64,000 nt of DNA from an uncultured Candidatus Poseidoniales archaeon (GTDB taxonomy: Archaea > Thermoplasmatota > Poseidoniia > Poseidoniales > Poseidoniaceae): assembly GCA_905182185.1 (NCBI GenBank), contig CAJJAP010000007.1, positions 122,524 to 186,523 on the forward strand, read 5' to 3'. Below the pieces are notes generated by a model. The model worked only from the letters and a program-made list of their open reading frames with translations. It made no database searches and was not told the origin of the DNA. Shown here piece after piece: positions 34,300 to 44,029 of the stretch (the stretch's first letter is position 1; each line of letters starts with the position of its first letter). The position numbers and the translations under genes were made by a program.

Positions 34300-35760
34300 A
34301 TGGATGTCGATGACTTCATGGCAATAGATGCCGACTGGACAATGGTATGGGTTGCCATTATCGTCTGGGCCATCATAATACGGTCGTGGGAAAAAAGCGG
34401 TATTTTAGACCGCTGGAACTCTTCTAGAGTTTTCAAGGTCATTTTGATGATCAGGGGAAAACAAGGATTGAAAATCTTGGAAAAGATTTCCAAACCACGA
34501 AGGTTTTGGAGAGCATATGGAGAAGTGTCCCTTTGGTTATGCAGCCTTGCCCTATTTGCAGTTACTTTAGTTGTAATATTATCATTCATCGGCGCATTAC
34601 TATCACCTCCGGCAATGGACCCGCCAAGTGTTAGCGAAATGGTTGCAATTCCAGGTCTAAACCCTATTATTCCGCTGGGATGGGGTGTAATCGCATTCGT
34701 TATTTCTTTAGTAATTCATGAATTCGGGCACGGACTAATAGCAAGAGCTCATGGAATGAGAGTCCGTTCTTTTGGCCTGTTAATGCTAGGACCCCTTCCA
34801 TTAGGCGCATTTGCTGAACCTCAGTATCAAGAATTAATGCGCGCTCCAAGGCGTGAAAGATTGCGAATGTTTGCTGCTGGTCCCGCAACCAATCTCTTTG
34901 CTGCATTTGTTTTGATGATAATGATGGGAATGCTGGCATCTCAAGTGGTAGCCGTAAATGACCACATCCATGTAAGAGAAATCGTCAAAGATTCTGGTGC
35001 AGATTTAGGTGGTATGCAACCTTGGGACACATTAGTTTCAATCGATGGGCAAGAAATTATCGGCATCGATGGATTTCGTGATACACTCAGTAATTATTCA
35101 TCTGGTGAGCGAATAGATATCGTGGTACGTAGAGAGAGCGGGCTTAGAGATACTATTACAGTAAATCTAACTGATAAACATCAATATTATTCAGAACTCG
35201 GATGGAGTAATGAAAGTCTTGTAAATCTTGGAGTTGAAGTTGGCGATCCATTTTTGGGGGTAGTGGGGATGTCTGAAGGCACTGCTGGGATTGATCGGTT
35301 AGCTGGTCCATTCTCACCACGCTGGCAAGGAAATTCCGTGGAAACTGCTATTTCAGTCCCTATTCATTCGCTTACAATAATGCTGACTCCTTTCCAGATG
35401 AATGGAGTAGCGATACATCCATTTGAACAATCATTGCTACAAACTGGTGATGGAATGGTGGCATCACTAATAGGAATTGATGGAATTGTGTTCTTAGTTA
35501 ATTTGTTTTTCTGGCTAATGTGGGTCAACATATTATTAGGATTTACCAACCTAATACCAATGGTTCCTTTTGATGGTGGACATATGTTTAGAGATTTACT
35601 CCACGGTAGTATTTCTGGGGTCAAGAAAATCGGTAAGAAATTGAGACTATGGGATATACATGCGCTAAAAGTAGATCACTTTGCCAGTAAAGCCTCTTCG
35701 ATGTCGTCGTTGTTTTTCTTTATTATTCTAGTATTCCTTATGGTAATACCTTACTTCTAA
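34300..35760 (+). CDS. Site-2 protease family (M50) membrane metalloprotease with PDZ domain
   Basis: This is a zinc metalloprotease that cuts TM segments. The zinc site HEFGH lies in an early TM helix, and the third ligand region reads NLIPMVPFDGGHMFRD near residue 425. Between them sits a PDZ-like domain (GGMQPWDTLVSIDGQEIIGIDGF). There are about six TM helices in total. The start is uncertain: the track begins with TTG at 34231, but ATG 34300 (MDVDDFMAIDADW) has GGAGGAAGAGGG upstream and removes a stretch of weak coding potential. It may process membrane-bound regulators or clear signal peptides. Confidence 0.9.
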   Translation: MDVDDFMAIDADWTMVWVAIIVWAIIIRSWEKSGILDRWNSSRVFKVILMIRGKQGLKILEKISKPRRFWRAYGEVSLWLCSLALFAVTLVVILSFIGALLSPPAMDPPSVSEMVAIPGLNPIIPLGWGVIAFVISLVIHEFGHGLIARAHGMRVRSFGLLMLGPLPLGAFAEPQYQELMRAPRRERLRMFAAGPATNLFAAFVLMIMMGMLASQVVAVNDHIHVREIVKDSGADLGGMQPWDTLVSIDGQEIIGIDGFRDTLSNYSSGERIDIVVRRESGLRDTITVNLTDKHQYYSELGWSNESLVNLGVEVGDPFLGVVGMSEGTAGIDRLAGPFSPRWQGNSVETAISVPIHSLTIMLTPFQMNGVAIHPFEQSLLQTGDGMVASLIGIDGIVFLVNLFFWLMWVNILLGFTNLIPMVPFDGGHMFRDLLHGSISGVKKIGKKLRLWDIHALKVDHFASKASSMSSLFFFIILVFLMVIPYF

Positions 35761-36441
35761 TCAACGACTACGACGTCTTGCTAATTCAGCAAATATTTCA
35801 GTTTGATTTTTTATTTCATCTAATCCTGAAATTTGCTCTTCTACAATTTTGCTAATATCCAATTGGGCTGCAACATCTGTTCTTATTGCCCTAACTTCCA
35901 AATTATGCAATGTTTGGTTTTGTTCAGCAGCATTTGAACAAACTAATGCAATGAACTTGTGCAGGGGCATTCCATCGTCCCAATTGAGATAAGGCGTCCC
36001 ATTTCTATTGAGCGGAAATGGTGGTATTGATTTTGCTAATTGTCTCAATCGGCCTTTGAGATTATTGGTTTCAACTCTAAATATCATCCACGAATCTCCT
36101 CTAATGCCTTTTCTTCTATGAGCATATAATGGCATTAAGTTGCATCTTTGGCCTTCATTTACCATCGCTAAATATTGTGCCATTGTTCTACCTGAGAGAT
36201 ATAATTTACTTGCTTTTGTGGTTTTGACTTCGATCGGAAAGCAAATATCACCTCTAAGTGCTAATAAATCACCTGAACCTTCCATTCCTGAACCTGCTGC
36301 TCTAACAACCAAAAATGGGCGGGTTATTGCCAATCTCATTTTCTCTTTTTGTTGTTCTGTGCAGGACTTAATTACAGCCTCAACACCTGCAGGAACCCCC
36401 GCAATAACTTGCCGCAATTCCCGTTCATACTGACTCGACAC
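35761..36441 (-). CDS. Hjc-like Holliday-junction resolvase family nuclease
   Basis: This protein matches the archaeal Hjc/PD-(D/E)XK nuclease pattern: an N-terminal YERELRQVI, a central FLVVRAAGSGMEGSGDLLAL with the metal-binding Asp, then CFPIEVKTTKASKLYL, giving E-x-K. Its 226 residues exceed classical Hjc (about 130). The extra C-terminal 100 residues (from about GDSWMIFRVETNNLKG) are new to me, and there is a 35-residue insert after the first helix (PAGVEAVIKSCTEQQKE). It may resolve four-way junctions or act as a repair nuclease. It is divergent from a RuvC-like gene. Confidence 0.82.
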   Translation of the reverse strand: MSSQYERELRQVIAGVPAGVEAVIKSCTEQQKEKMRLAITRPFLVVRAAGSGMEGSGDLLALRGDICFPIEVKTTKASKLYLSGRTMAQYLAMVNEGQRCNLMPLYAHRRKGIRGDSWMIFRVETNNLKGRLRQLAKSIPPFPLNRNGTPYLNWDDGMPLHKFIALVCSNAAEQNQTLHNLEVRAIRTDVAAQLDISKIVEEQISGLDEIKNQTEIFAELARRRSR

Positions 36442-36563
36442 ATTTTGTCAACACTGTCAATCGTTATTGATAACTTCTATTGCAAAGGAGATTACTGCGG
36501 CGATTTGAGTGGAATCATTGCCGCACCACCAATCAATAACTTTGTGACCTTCCTTCATAAGCA

Positions 36564-37310
36564 TTGTTTGTGGCTAAGGTAGTTATCAGGTGCGCCGATT
36601 TCAAATTGGCCTTTCGCTTGATGGAAACACTACGCAAAAAAGGCCTACCATTTACTCAACTTGAAATCGGACAAAGTTTGCCAAGTAAAGATACGATTTG
36701 GTTTGGCAGTGAAGAAGAAGTTGAGAATGCGATGGATGAAGGTCGAGGAATTGCTTGTAACATCAATTGTTGTGAATTGGCAGTCACTCAAGCAATGATT
36801 TTGAGAAACGGCCTATCGATAATAGAAAATATCTCTATCGGAATTGACCCAGGTCCACGCCCAGGTTTAGCATGGTTAGCAGATGGAGTGCTGATGGGAG
36901 TTGCACAACTTGAAGGGATTGATTTTGTTGTTGAACATATTAATTCCATTATCAATGCTGCTGAATTCAAAAATATGACTTTGCGAATTGGTGATGGTGC
37001 GCCATTATTACGAGATAGAATTATCAATAAATGTTTAGAACATCAATGGAATATTGAAGAGGTAGATGAGGCAAAAACCTCTCGTGGTCTATTACGACAT
37101 AACCACTCGACCTCTGCTATTAGAATCGCATTATTACGTGGCAAACATGTTTGGCAACAACGTGTGATAAAACCTACTGATGGCCAAATACGCTATATCC
37201 AAAATCAAAGCCGAACCGATAGTTCTGGTGCCAAGACCATTTCCAAAGAATTAGCCGCAAAGGTTGGAACTGGTGATTTGACGATGCCTCAGGCATTGAA
37301 TCTGATGTGA
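36564..37310 (+). CDS. Predicted RuvC/RNase H-fold protein
   Basis: This 248-residue protein has a 90-residue N-terminal domain and then an RNase H-like start: ISIGIDPGPRPGLAWLADG is a typical first strand and turn with catalytic Asp, as in RuvC-type resolvases. Later acidic residues in RIGDGAPLLRDRI and EEVDEAKTSRG could complete the metal site. The C-terminus has a basic helix region (HNHSTSAIRIALLRGK). The track start is TTG at 36564; GTG at 36570 is also possible. It shares a divergent promoter region of 122 bp with the Hjc-like gene, consistent with a common DNA-junction role. Family name is not known to me. Confidence 0.7.
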   Translation: MFVAKVVIRCADFKLAFRLMETLRKKGLPFTQLEIGQSLPSKDTIWFGSEEEVENAMDEGRGIACNINCCELAVTQAMILRNGLSIIENISIGIDPGPRPGLAWLADGVLMGVAQLEGIDFVVEHINSIINAAEFKNMTLRIGDGAPLLRDRIINKCLEHQWNIEEVDEAKTSRGLLRHNHSTSAIRIALLRGKHVWQQRVIKPTDGQIRYIQNQSRTDSSGAKTISKELAAKVGTGDLTMPQALNLM

Positions 37311-37313
37311 TGA

Positions 37314-40300
37314 TCACTCTGTGTCTTCATCGTAGTCATCTTCGTCGTCTTCGTCATCTTCGTCATCTTCGTCATCTTCCCAGCCTGATTCTTCTTCATC
37401 AAAGGCCCCTCCACCATAATCGATAGAGGTTCTTGAAGCAATAGAAATTACAGAAATTACAACAAGTATTGAAACTAATGCAAATATCCACTGTAACGGG
37501 TTTTCCCTAAGATTATCCAGTCCTCCCAAATACTTGGCATAAGCAATATCTACGCTGTGAGTTGCTGAGTTATCATCATCATTTACTTCTGCGATTAAAT
37601 TACCATAGTCAACTTCCACACGAATATACAAAACATCTTCTGCTGACCATGTAGTGGTCACTTCTCGTGTTTCACCGCTACCAATTCCTAAGATTGTCAT
37701 TACCTTGAATGGTTTCTCTGAATCTCCAGCAAAGAATGCAACCTTGAATGCTGCAGGTGTTTCTCCACCGTTGTTAATGACCTCGGTTGTAATCTCAATC
37801 TTTGATGATGGAGCAACGTGGTCATCTGAAAGTGTAATTGATTTAACACGTAATTCAGGGCCAACTGCTCCTAATCTAATCCATTGCCTTTCAAAGTCGG
37901 TATCATCGCTTGCCAATTCTGGAATTGGGCTTGCTTCGGAATTAGAAACTACTGGGAATTGATTTCCAGCAGCATCCCAACCAGTGATATAAAATCCAAC
38001 GAAATCTCCAACCTTAGGAATTATTCTTCCTTCATCAGTCAAATCAACTGTTCCAGTCCAAATGACGTTTTGTTCATCTTGTTGCATCCCCAGTACTGCA
38101 GAACCTGCACCGATTGTCATTGTTCTTGTTGAATCTCGCATAACCCAGTGCACCAATTGCTCTGAGCCCGTTAGATCTGCATCTTCAGTTCCTTGGAATT
38201 CAATTGCGATGTTGGTCAAATCATTATTAGCTGAAATGTCAATCACATTCAATGGAGATATACGGCGTGTTACACGCGGTGAAGCGTCATCCACTACAAC
38301 TCTCAAAGTTGTTGAAACCAATGCCCCGGTCATGTCTTCTCCACGGCCTGGAATATTTGTTATTGAAATCAAACAAGTTCTTGTTGGTGATGATTGCAAT
38401 GTCAATGCTGCTGAAAGCGGAACCTCAACAGAGTATTCTCCAGCAGATGTCAAAGAACCATCAGACCAAACCTTCTCACCATCAAATACTTCGACAAGAA
38501 TACCAACATCTCGTGGTGCAGCAACATCGCTACCTTCGTAAACAACAGTTCCTGTAAAGGCTAATCTGTCATCCTTGCGAACTCTTGAACCATCAGCAAT
38601 ATGGCCAGTTCTTGGTTCACTGATATCATCTACGTTGAAGTTGGATGGAGCGAGCATCAAATCATTTTCAACTCTAAAGGTATGCTCTAACAGAAGTATT
38701 CGTGAATCATCAGCAGTGCCTCTCTCCTTGTATAGCAGTGCAACATCACCCATTTCTTCATCAGGCCAATCCCAGCCGACTACGAAGTCAAAGGTTAGCA
38801 TAATCCATGGCAATCCGGAATCGTTGGTTGTTTCGTACATGTTACTGCTCTGAAGAATAGTCAAATATTGGCTTTCAGACCAGAATGTATTGTTAATTCC
38901 AGAATATGAGATCCTTTGAATATCTCGGATAGGGTTAGGACCTTCAAAGTCAAATACCAAAGAAATGTGTTCAAAGTCAATAACTGTATTTGCATCAATG
39001 AAACCTAGAGTAATTGTTTGCTTCATGCCTGAAAAGACTGCACCATTATCTTCATGGCCCATCCAATCTAATCCAGTGAAAACTGCGCTTGAGTCTTTTC
39101 TTGTCCTAAATGTAGCATCATCATGGTCAAATCCTGTTTCAGATTCAAATTTCAATATCTCATCATCTTCATCAATATATGTGTAATGAAGAGGGTTTCC
39201 TGCTTCATCGCCACCATCCCAGAAGTAAGAAACACGACCCATGTTAGCATTACGGGAATGGTCGATTGTAGTCATGAACCACTTGCTCTTAGAAACGGTA
39301 TTATTGTAAACAACCTTGGAAGCGTACTCATTTGAATCCGCTTCTCCATTACGATTCATGTCATGGTCTGCTTCAACCCAATACATCAATTTCAATGACA
39401 TTGGATGTCCAACTTCATCATTGACTAATACCTTGATTTCTTGATCTTTACTAGCGGCTTCATATCCATCATTCTTAGGAGAAATATCTAGCCTCTCAGG
39501 TGCAGTAGCATCAACCTTGAATGTTCTTCTCCAATCCGCATTCGGTTGCATTGTATGAGTTGGGTCTTTCTCGTTATAAGTTTGAACTTCATATGTCATT
39601 CCAGTTGGAACATCAATATTGGGTAAATCTATTGTGATAAAGAATGAACCATTTGAATTGGTAGTATCTCTTGCAGTACTCTCAACCCAGCCATTACGTG
39701 AAATTCTAACGTCAAATGCACTATCCTTTGGTGCATCATCAGTATCAGCGAACCACATTGCGCCTTGGAAGTGGATTTGCTCTCCAGCAGCAACCCATGA
39801 GTTATCTAGAACGTCATCAGAAGTGAATCCTCCATCATTATCTCTGACCTTCAACCATCCTAATCCGAATGTCCTATTGACTGCTAAGCCAGTAGATGAG
39901 ATTAAATCTAGAGGTGCAAAACCAGCAGAACCAGAATCATCTAGACATCCTGTCTTGAATTTTACTTCCGCTTGATCTGGGAACTCGCTTGTGACATGGA
40001 ATATCCAATGTACCTCCAAAATACCATTACTTTCAACGCTCCAAGAACTTCCATCGATTTCAATGTAGTTCTCTGGGTCATTTGGTGCAGGGAATACATC
40101 GCCATTCTGCCAAGTCATAGTAGGGTTCTTGGCCATTGAATTAGTCATTAAAGTTAGAGTTGCGCTAGTCATCGATGTTGCAGCTTCACCTATCACGTGT
40201 CTTGTTACGACTTCATATGGCTCAACTCTCTCATGCAATACTTCGCCTACCGGTATTGAAATATCAAGATTAACTGTTTGCATTGTATATGTGACAGAAA

Positions 40301-40844
40301 ATGAATCAAGAATTAGTTTTCCACTTGAAGAAGAAGCTAAATCAACTTGAATATGTTTTATTCCCGCCCCAGTATCTGGAATCAAATCATTGAATTTCTT
40401 AACCATTTTATCACTCTGACTATTTTCAAAAATAGTAACCGGTCCTATCAATGCTCCATCATTTGCTGGGCGTTTCCATGCTGAAGAATTATCTAGAAGG
40501 ATTTCAGCCTCCATCGGTGCATCACTATGTCGTTGGATACTCAAATTTGTAATCGATGGTGAATTTCCTGTACTCGAGGTTGATAACATCACTCTAACAC
40601 ACATGTAGTAACCAGTGCTGCTAATTGTTTTTGTCTGGCCTGGGGAAGTGAATGTATCAATTGTTGAACCAGAACAGGTGCTTGAAGAGTCAAAGCCGAA
40701 TTTTACGCTTATGCTAGTTCCAAATGGTCTAGTTTCATTCCAATTAATCGTTGCAGCAACCACATTATTAACTGTACCACTAGTATATTGATAATTATAC
40801 AGATAACCATTCCTTTGGTAACTTGCAGTATATTGAATTGCCAA
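37314..40844 (-). CDS. Giant surface protein, C-terminal part: Ig-like repeats, TM, acidic tail (frameshifted from 40846-42366)
   Basis: This 1176-residue ORF is the continuation of the next one. At 40845-40852 the DNA reads ATATTAGGGTGATTTGGC; removing one G gives LGDLAIQYTAS in a single open frame, a natural reading. The protein has many beta-sandwich modules (CARDB-like VTTEVINNGGETPAAFKVAFFA, with a GSGETREVTTTWSA turn), a TM helix near the end (WIFALVSILVVISVISIA) and a 25-residue Asp/Glu cytoplasmic tail encoded by a 9-bp repeat. It is probably an S-layer-like or adhesion protein of the cell surface. The TTG start is not believed to be used. Confidence 0.75.
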   Translation of the reverse strand: MAIQYTASYQRNGYLYNYQYTSGTVNNVVAATINWNETRPFGTSISVKFGFDSSSTCSGSTIDTFTSPGQTKTISSTGYYMCVRVMLSTSSTGNSPSITNLSIQRHSDAPMEAEILLDNSSAWKRPANDGALIGPVTIFENSQSDKMVKKFNDLIPDTGAGIKHIQVDLASSSSGKLILDSFSVTYTMQTVNLDISIPVGEVLHERVEPYEVVTRHVIGEAATSMTSATLTLMTNSMAKNPTMTWQNGDVFPAPNDPENYIEIDGSSWSVESNGILEVHWIFHVTSEFPDQAEVKFKTGCLDDSGSAGFAPLDLISSTGLAVNRTFGLGWLKVRDNDGGFTSDDVLDNSWVAAGEQIHFQGAMWFADTDDAPKDSAFDVRISRNGWVESTARDTTNSNGSFFITIDLPNIDVPTGMTYEVQTYNEKDPTHTMQPNADWRRTFKVDATAPERLDISPKNDGYEAASKDQEIKVLVNDEVGHPMSLKLMYWVEADHDMNRNGEADSNEYASKVVYNNTVSKSKWFMTTIDHSRNANMGRVSYFWDGGDEAGNPLHYTYIDEDDEILKFESETGFDHDDATFRTRKDSSAVFTGLDWMGHEDNGAVFSGMKQTITLGFIDANTVIDFEHISLVFDFEGPNPIRDIQRISYSGINNTFWSESQYLTILQSSNMYETTNDSGLPWIMLTFDFVVGWDWPDEEMGDVALLYKERGTADDSRILLLEHTFRVENDLMLAPSNFNVDDISEPRTGHIADGSRVRKDDRLAFTGTVVYEGSDVAAPRDVGILVEVFDGEKVWSDGSLTSAGEYSVEVPLSAALTLQSSPTRTCLISITNIPGRGEDMTGALVSTTLRVVVDDASPRVTRRISPLNVIDISANNDLTNIAIEFQGTEDADLTGSEQLVHWVMRDSTRTMTIGAGSAVLGMQQDEQNVIWTGTVDLTDEGRIIPKVGDFVGFYITGWDAAGNQFPVVSNSEASPIPELASDDTDFERQWIRLGAVGPELRVKSITLSDDHVAPSSKIEITTEVINNGGETPAAFKVAFFAGDSEKPFKVMTILGIGSGETREVTTTWSAEDVLYIRVEVDYGNLIAEVNDDDNSATHSVDIAYAKYLGGLDNLRENPLQWIFALVSILVVISVISIASRTSIDYGGGAFDEEESGWEDDEDDEDDEDDEDDYDEDTE
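37334..37378 (-). repeat. 9-bp tandem repeat (GTCATCTTC, about 5 copies) coding an Asp/Glu tail
   Basis: Five near-perfect copies of GTCATCTTC (one copy has GTCGTCTTC) encode DDE units at the extreme C-terminus of the giant surface protein. The tail follows the TM helix and would be cytoplasmic. Repeat number probably varies between strains. Confidence 0.75.
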
Positions 40845-40845
40845 A

Positions 40846-42366
40846 TCACCCTAATATTGGTGTTTTGGATGTTGTTCCATTCAAATGCGCTCTCCACTTG
40901 AGCATTGAACCTGCTGTTGCAAATGTTACCATTTGACCAGCATTAGCGTGCATCCAAGTAACCCCGCCATCGTTTGAAATATCAATATTGATTGAAGTTC
41001 CTGTTGGCTCATATGCCAATACTGAAGTCAATTTCAATGAAGTGATAGACTTTCCAACCGAGAAGGTAGTTCCAATTACAGTCGCAGAAGTCGTTGTAGA
41101 TGAGCGTGAATCAAATAAATCTCCATCGCCCATGAAATTAATCTTTCTTGACTGGGATGTGGGGCAGTATGCAGAATAATAATGGCATGTAAAGGCTACT
41201 TTACCTGTGCCATCATCAACTAATCCATAGTGGCCACCACCATCGATCTCAACTTCACCCATCGAGTCCAACCATAAACCATTGAATGCATATTGATGAT
41301 GAGTGCTCTTGTATCCTTGATTGCTGTAAAGGTTGTATGTTACCATTGGATAATTAACAACCAATCCTGCACCATAGTAGTAATACATTGAAGGATAAGT
41401 ACCCAACAACCACGAGCCATTTATCGAAGTTGGAGATGCTGGGTTAACCTCTTTGAGATAATGAGACTGACCTTGATAATCATAAGTTGAAATATACATC
41501 TTTCCTGTATCATCATCAAAATCAACTCCAGTTATGTATTGGCTATAGCTCCATACTTGAGAACATTTCCAAGTTGTACTAGTGACTGTCCACTTTACAA
41601 CATCATTATAAGAATATGATGCTGTATATACATCTCCATTGTAGACAGTTGCATCATGCATGTAATAATTTGAAGAAGCGGTACATCCATTGGTGGAACT
41701 GCTTTGGAATGAGGCAGTACCCAAATAGGCACCAGTGCTCTTGTTAATTCGCAGAATAGTAGGGGTACTAGACAAATAGGTTTGAGAGTATTTCATAACG
41801 TGAAGTTCATATTCTGAAATAGGAACTACCACTCCCATATATGTCCACGAAGCACTACTTGAAACGGCTAAATCGGGGTGTTTTAGACCTGGGCTATTGT
41901 AGCCTTGGTCTGAAAGTGCAATGAATCCACCAGTGGTGTTTTGATGTGCGCCACCAAGAGACTGGACTGTGGATGTTCTTGTGAAATCAGCATGATTGGT
42001 TGAAGGTATGCCTTTCAGAGTCATTGTCTCAGAATTTACATCCATATTGGAACGGCTTCCGTAAGTGAATGGAGATGGAGGGCTACTTTGCCAATTTCCA
42101 TCACCAGCACCACCATAATGAGCATTGGATGAATAATTTGTGTATGCTGTATTTGATGCCTCTCCAGTTAATCTAAATTCAGCAGCGGTAACTTCGGCAC
42201 CATAAGGGATAGAAATCACACCTGCAGTTCCTGTCCCACTACCAGTAAATGTGGTTTCATATGATGTTGAACCATCATTAAACTGCGTTTCTGTTGTTGC
42301 TGAAGTTGCAAACGGAGCAAGTGTAGAGGTTATGAAAATTAGAGTCAAAAATATTGCAAGTCGCAT
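40846..42366 (-). CDS. Giant surface protein, N-terminal part: signal peptide and beta-propeller-like region
   Basis: The start at ATG 42366 (MRLAIFLTLIFITSTLAPFATS) gives a clear signal peptide; GGTGATTCTG lies before it. The track start at 42414 adds 16 residues without signal character. The mature part opens with a TQFNDGSTSYETTFTGSGT module, followed by Tyr/Ser/Thr-rich strands with repeated DDDTGKMYISTYD-like turns suggesting a beta-propeller. The frame ends at a TGA produced by an extra G at 40848-40850; the protein should run on into the 37314 ORF to give about 1680 residues. A 70-residue C-terminal stretch (SITSLKLTSVLAYEPTGTSI) is already in the beta-sandwich style of the next part. 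Confidence 0.75.
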   Translation of the reverse strand: MRLAIFLTLIFITSTLAPFATSATTETQFNDGSTSYETTFTGSGTGTAGVISIPYGAEVTAAEFRLTGEASNTAYTNYSSNAHYGGAGDGNWQSSPPSPFTYGSRSNMDVNSETMTLKGIPSTNHADFTRTSTVQSLGGAHQNTTGGFIALSDQGYNSPGLKHPDLAVSSSASWTYMGVVVPISEYELHVMKYSQTYLSSTPTILRINKSTGAYLGTASFQSSSTNGCTASSNYYMHDATVYNGDVYTASYSYNDVVKWTVTSTTWKCSQVWSYSQYITGVDFDDDTGKMYISTYDYQGQSHYLKEVNPASPTSINGSWLLGTYPSMYYYYGAGLVVNYPMVTYNLYSNQGYKSTHHQYAFNGLWLDSMGEVEIDGGGHYGLVDDGTGKVAFTCHYYSAYCPTSQSRKINFMGDGDLFDSRSSTTTSATVIGTTFSVGKSITSLKLTSVLAYEPTGTSINIDISNDGGVTWMHANAGQMVTFATAGSMLKWRAHLNGTTSKTPILG

Positions 42367-42509
42367 CAGAATCACCGTCGCTCCTGTCAAGGGCCTATGG
42401 CCCTCAGCGTACAAAGCATTTCAAGCATCCCCCTCTGCGTCAAATCACAGATGCGCTGTTGTGTAACCTTCAATAACAAAACTGTTCTGTGCCAAACAGG
42501 CGAGATGCA

Positions 42510-42896
42510 ATGATAATACGATTATTTACAAAATGGTGGGTAGGGCAACATGGAAAACATTTATCGATTACTACCACGGTCTGTTTTTCATCTATAATCA
42601 TCCTACTACTCTGCCTCTACCAGATCTTAACCTTGCAAGATCATCCTGATTGGGGACAACGCACTGGGTTGGCGATTGTCTTGGCAGTTGTTTCATTTAT
42701 GTTCATGATTGTATCAGGACCTGAAATGCTTGTACTACGTGGCCATGTCAACACTCTTGAGGAAATAAAACAAATTGATTCCATCTCGGAATTACGCCGA
42801 CAAAAGAGTGATGGAAACTTTTCCGCTTCAGTACTAGGAGCCGGCCATGATGTCGCATGGGGAGAATTCCTTCAAAGCAAAGGACTTCGCCGCTAA
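42510..42896 (+). CDS. Small membrane protein upstream of the signal peptidase
   Basis: From ATG 42510 (MIIRLFTKWW; GGCGAGATG upstream; the track start is a GTG at 42489) the protein has 128 residues, two TM helices (TTVCFSSIIILLLCLYQIL, GLAIVLAVVSFMFMIV) and a charged C-terminal tail with a helical stretch EEIKQIDSISELRRQKSDG. Its stop codon overlaps the next start as TAATG, so the two are translationally coupled. It may be a partner or anchor for the signal peptidase; no family is recognised. Confidence 0.72.
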   Translation: MIIRLFTKWWVGQHGKHLSITTTVCFSSIIILLLCLYQILTLQDHPDWGQRTGLAIVLAVVSFMFMIVSGPEMLVLRGHVNTLEEIKQIDSISELRRQKSDGNFSASVLGAGHDVAWGEFLQSKGLRR

Positions 42897-43945
42897 TGGT
42901 GGAGGAAACACCCGTGGCAGACCAAGACCCGTTCAAATCCTTGATTAGAGAATTGATTCTTGCTGGTGCAATGATTGCCATTCTTATTCTTGGACTGTGG
43001 GCACATACCGGTTCAATGCCACCATTGGTTGTGGTTGAATCATCATCTATGATTCACGACATTGAAGGCGAAGTGGGCAGTATTGATGCTGGAGATTTAA
43101 TCCTAGTCCACAATCAACCATATGATACGATTGTGACCTTCGCTGAAGCCAGTCAAGTAGGTTCAAAAAACCATGGCTATGCATCGCATGGCATGGCGGG
43201 TGATGTAATAATTTATGAGAAAAATGGCGATGTTGGCACCCCTATTATCCATCGGTCAATTCTCCGAGTTACCCCGCACGATACTTATTCACCTTCGCGT
43301 GATAACGACAGCAACTCTTCAAATCAAGATTATTGCCCTAATGGGGGGACATATGACCAATACTCCACAGATGTGCTTGAAGGAATTGCCGGAACTTGTG
43401 TTGTAAATTGGGATGTTCCGGGAACTGACCAAATGGCTGTTGAATCGATCACTGTTAAATTTGATGGAATTAATGCAGGGTTATATGATTGCAAAAGGCC
43501 AACTCATGCCAATGTTGAATCTCACCTAGTGGTTTGGCAATGGCAACCAAAACACGCAGGAATGTTAACATTAGGAGATAATAACAAATGTTCAGTGGAC
43601 CAAGGTAATTCTGCCGTAAATGGTTCATCTGGAGTCCATAGCCAAAGTGGTTTGGTTGGTCCTGTAGCAAGTGATTGGGTCATAGGAGTCGCTGGCGGAG
43701 AACTACCTTGGCTAGGTACTGTAAAACTAATGGTCAGTGGAGAAGGTTCACCTGGAACAGCATATGTACCGACAACATCATTTTATTGGCTATTCACTTT
43801 AATCGCATCAGTTTTGATAGCACCAATGGTTATTGAACCACTCATTAACAAATTGATGCAACGCTCACCTGAATTGGCTCAAGCCAATAAAGAATCTAAG
43901 AAACTTGAACCCGATAAAGATTATGCTGCATTCGAAGAAGAGTGA
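42896..43945 (+). CDS. S26B-type signal peptidase I
   Basis: This is a membrane protease that removes signal peptides from exported proteins. The start at ATG 42896 overlaps the upstream stop; the track start at 42857 lies in another gene. It has an N-terminal TM (LILAGAMIAILILGLW) and a C-terminal TM (YWLFTLIASVLIAPMVI). The catalytic serine box reads VVESSSMIHD, the archaeal/ER basic-residue box is GDVIIYEKN...TPIIHRSI with His in place of Lys, and a later Asp box is LTLGDNNKC. The region between them carries an 80-residue insert with paired Cys (DYCPNGG, GTCVVN, YDCKRP). The many exported proteins in this window would be its substrates. Confidence 0.87.
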   Translation: MVEETPVADQDPFKSLIRELILAGAMIAILILGLWAHTGSMPPLVVVESSSMIHDIEGEVGSIDAGDLILVHNQPYDTIVTFAEASQVGSKNHGYASHGMAGDVIIYEKNGDVGTPIIHRSILRVTPHDTYSPSRDNDSNSSNQDYCPNGGTYDQYSTDVLEGIAGTCVVNWDVPGTDQMAVESITVKFDGINAGLYDCKRPTHANVESHLVVWQWQPKHAGMLTLGDNNKCSVDQGNSAVNGSSGVHSQSGLVGPVASDWVIGVAGGELPWLGTVKLMVSGEGSPGTAYVPTTSFYWLFTLIASVLIAPMVIEPLINKLMQRSPELAQANKESKKLEPDKDYAAFEEE

Positions 43946-44029
43946 TTTTTGTTTCATTTTGTCGGTTTTTTACAACGATTTGTTCAAGAAGGGTAGGCCC
44001 TGAGACCATTCCGTAGGGGTGGGGAGAGT

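Noticed and set aside
37334-37378. CRISPR-like array
   Set aside because: The 9-bp units are contiguous with no spacers and code for an Asp/Glu tail.
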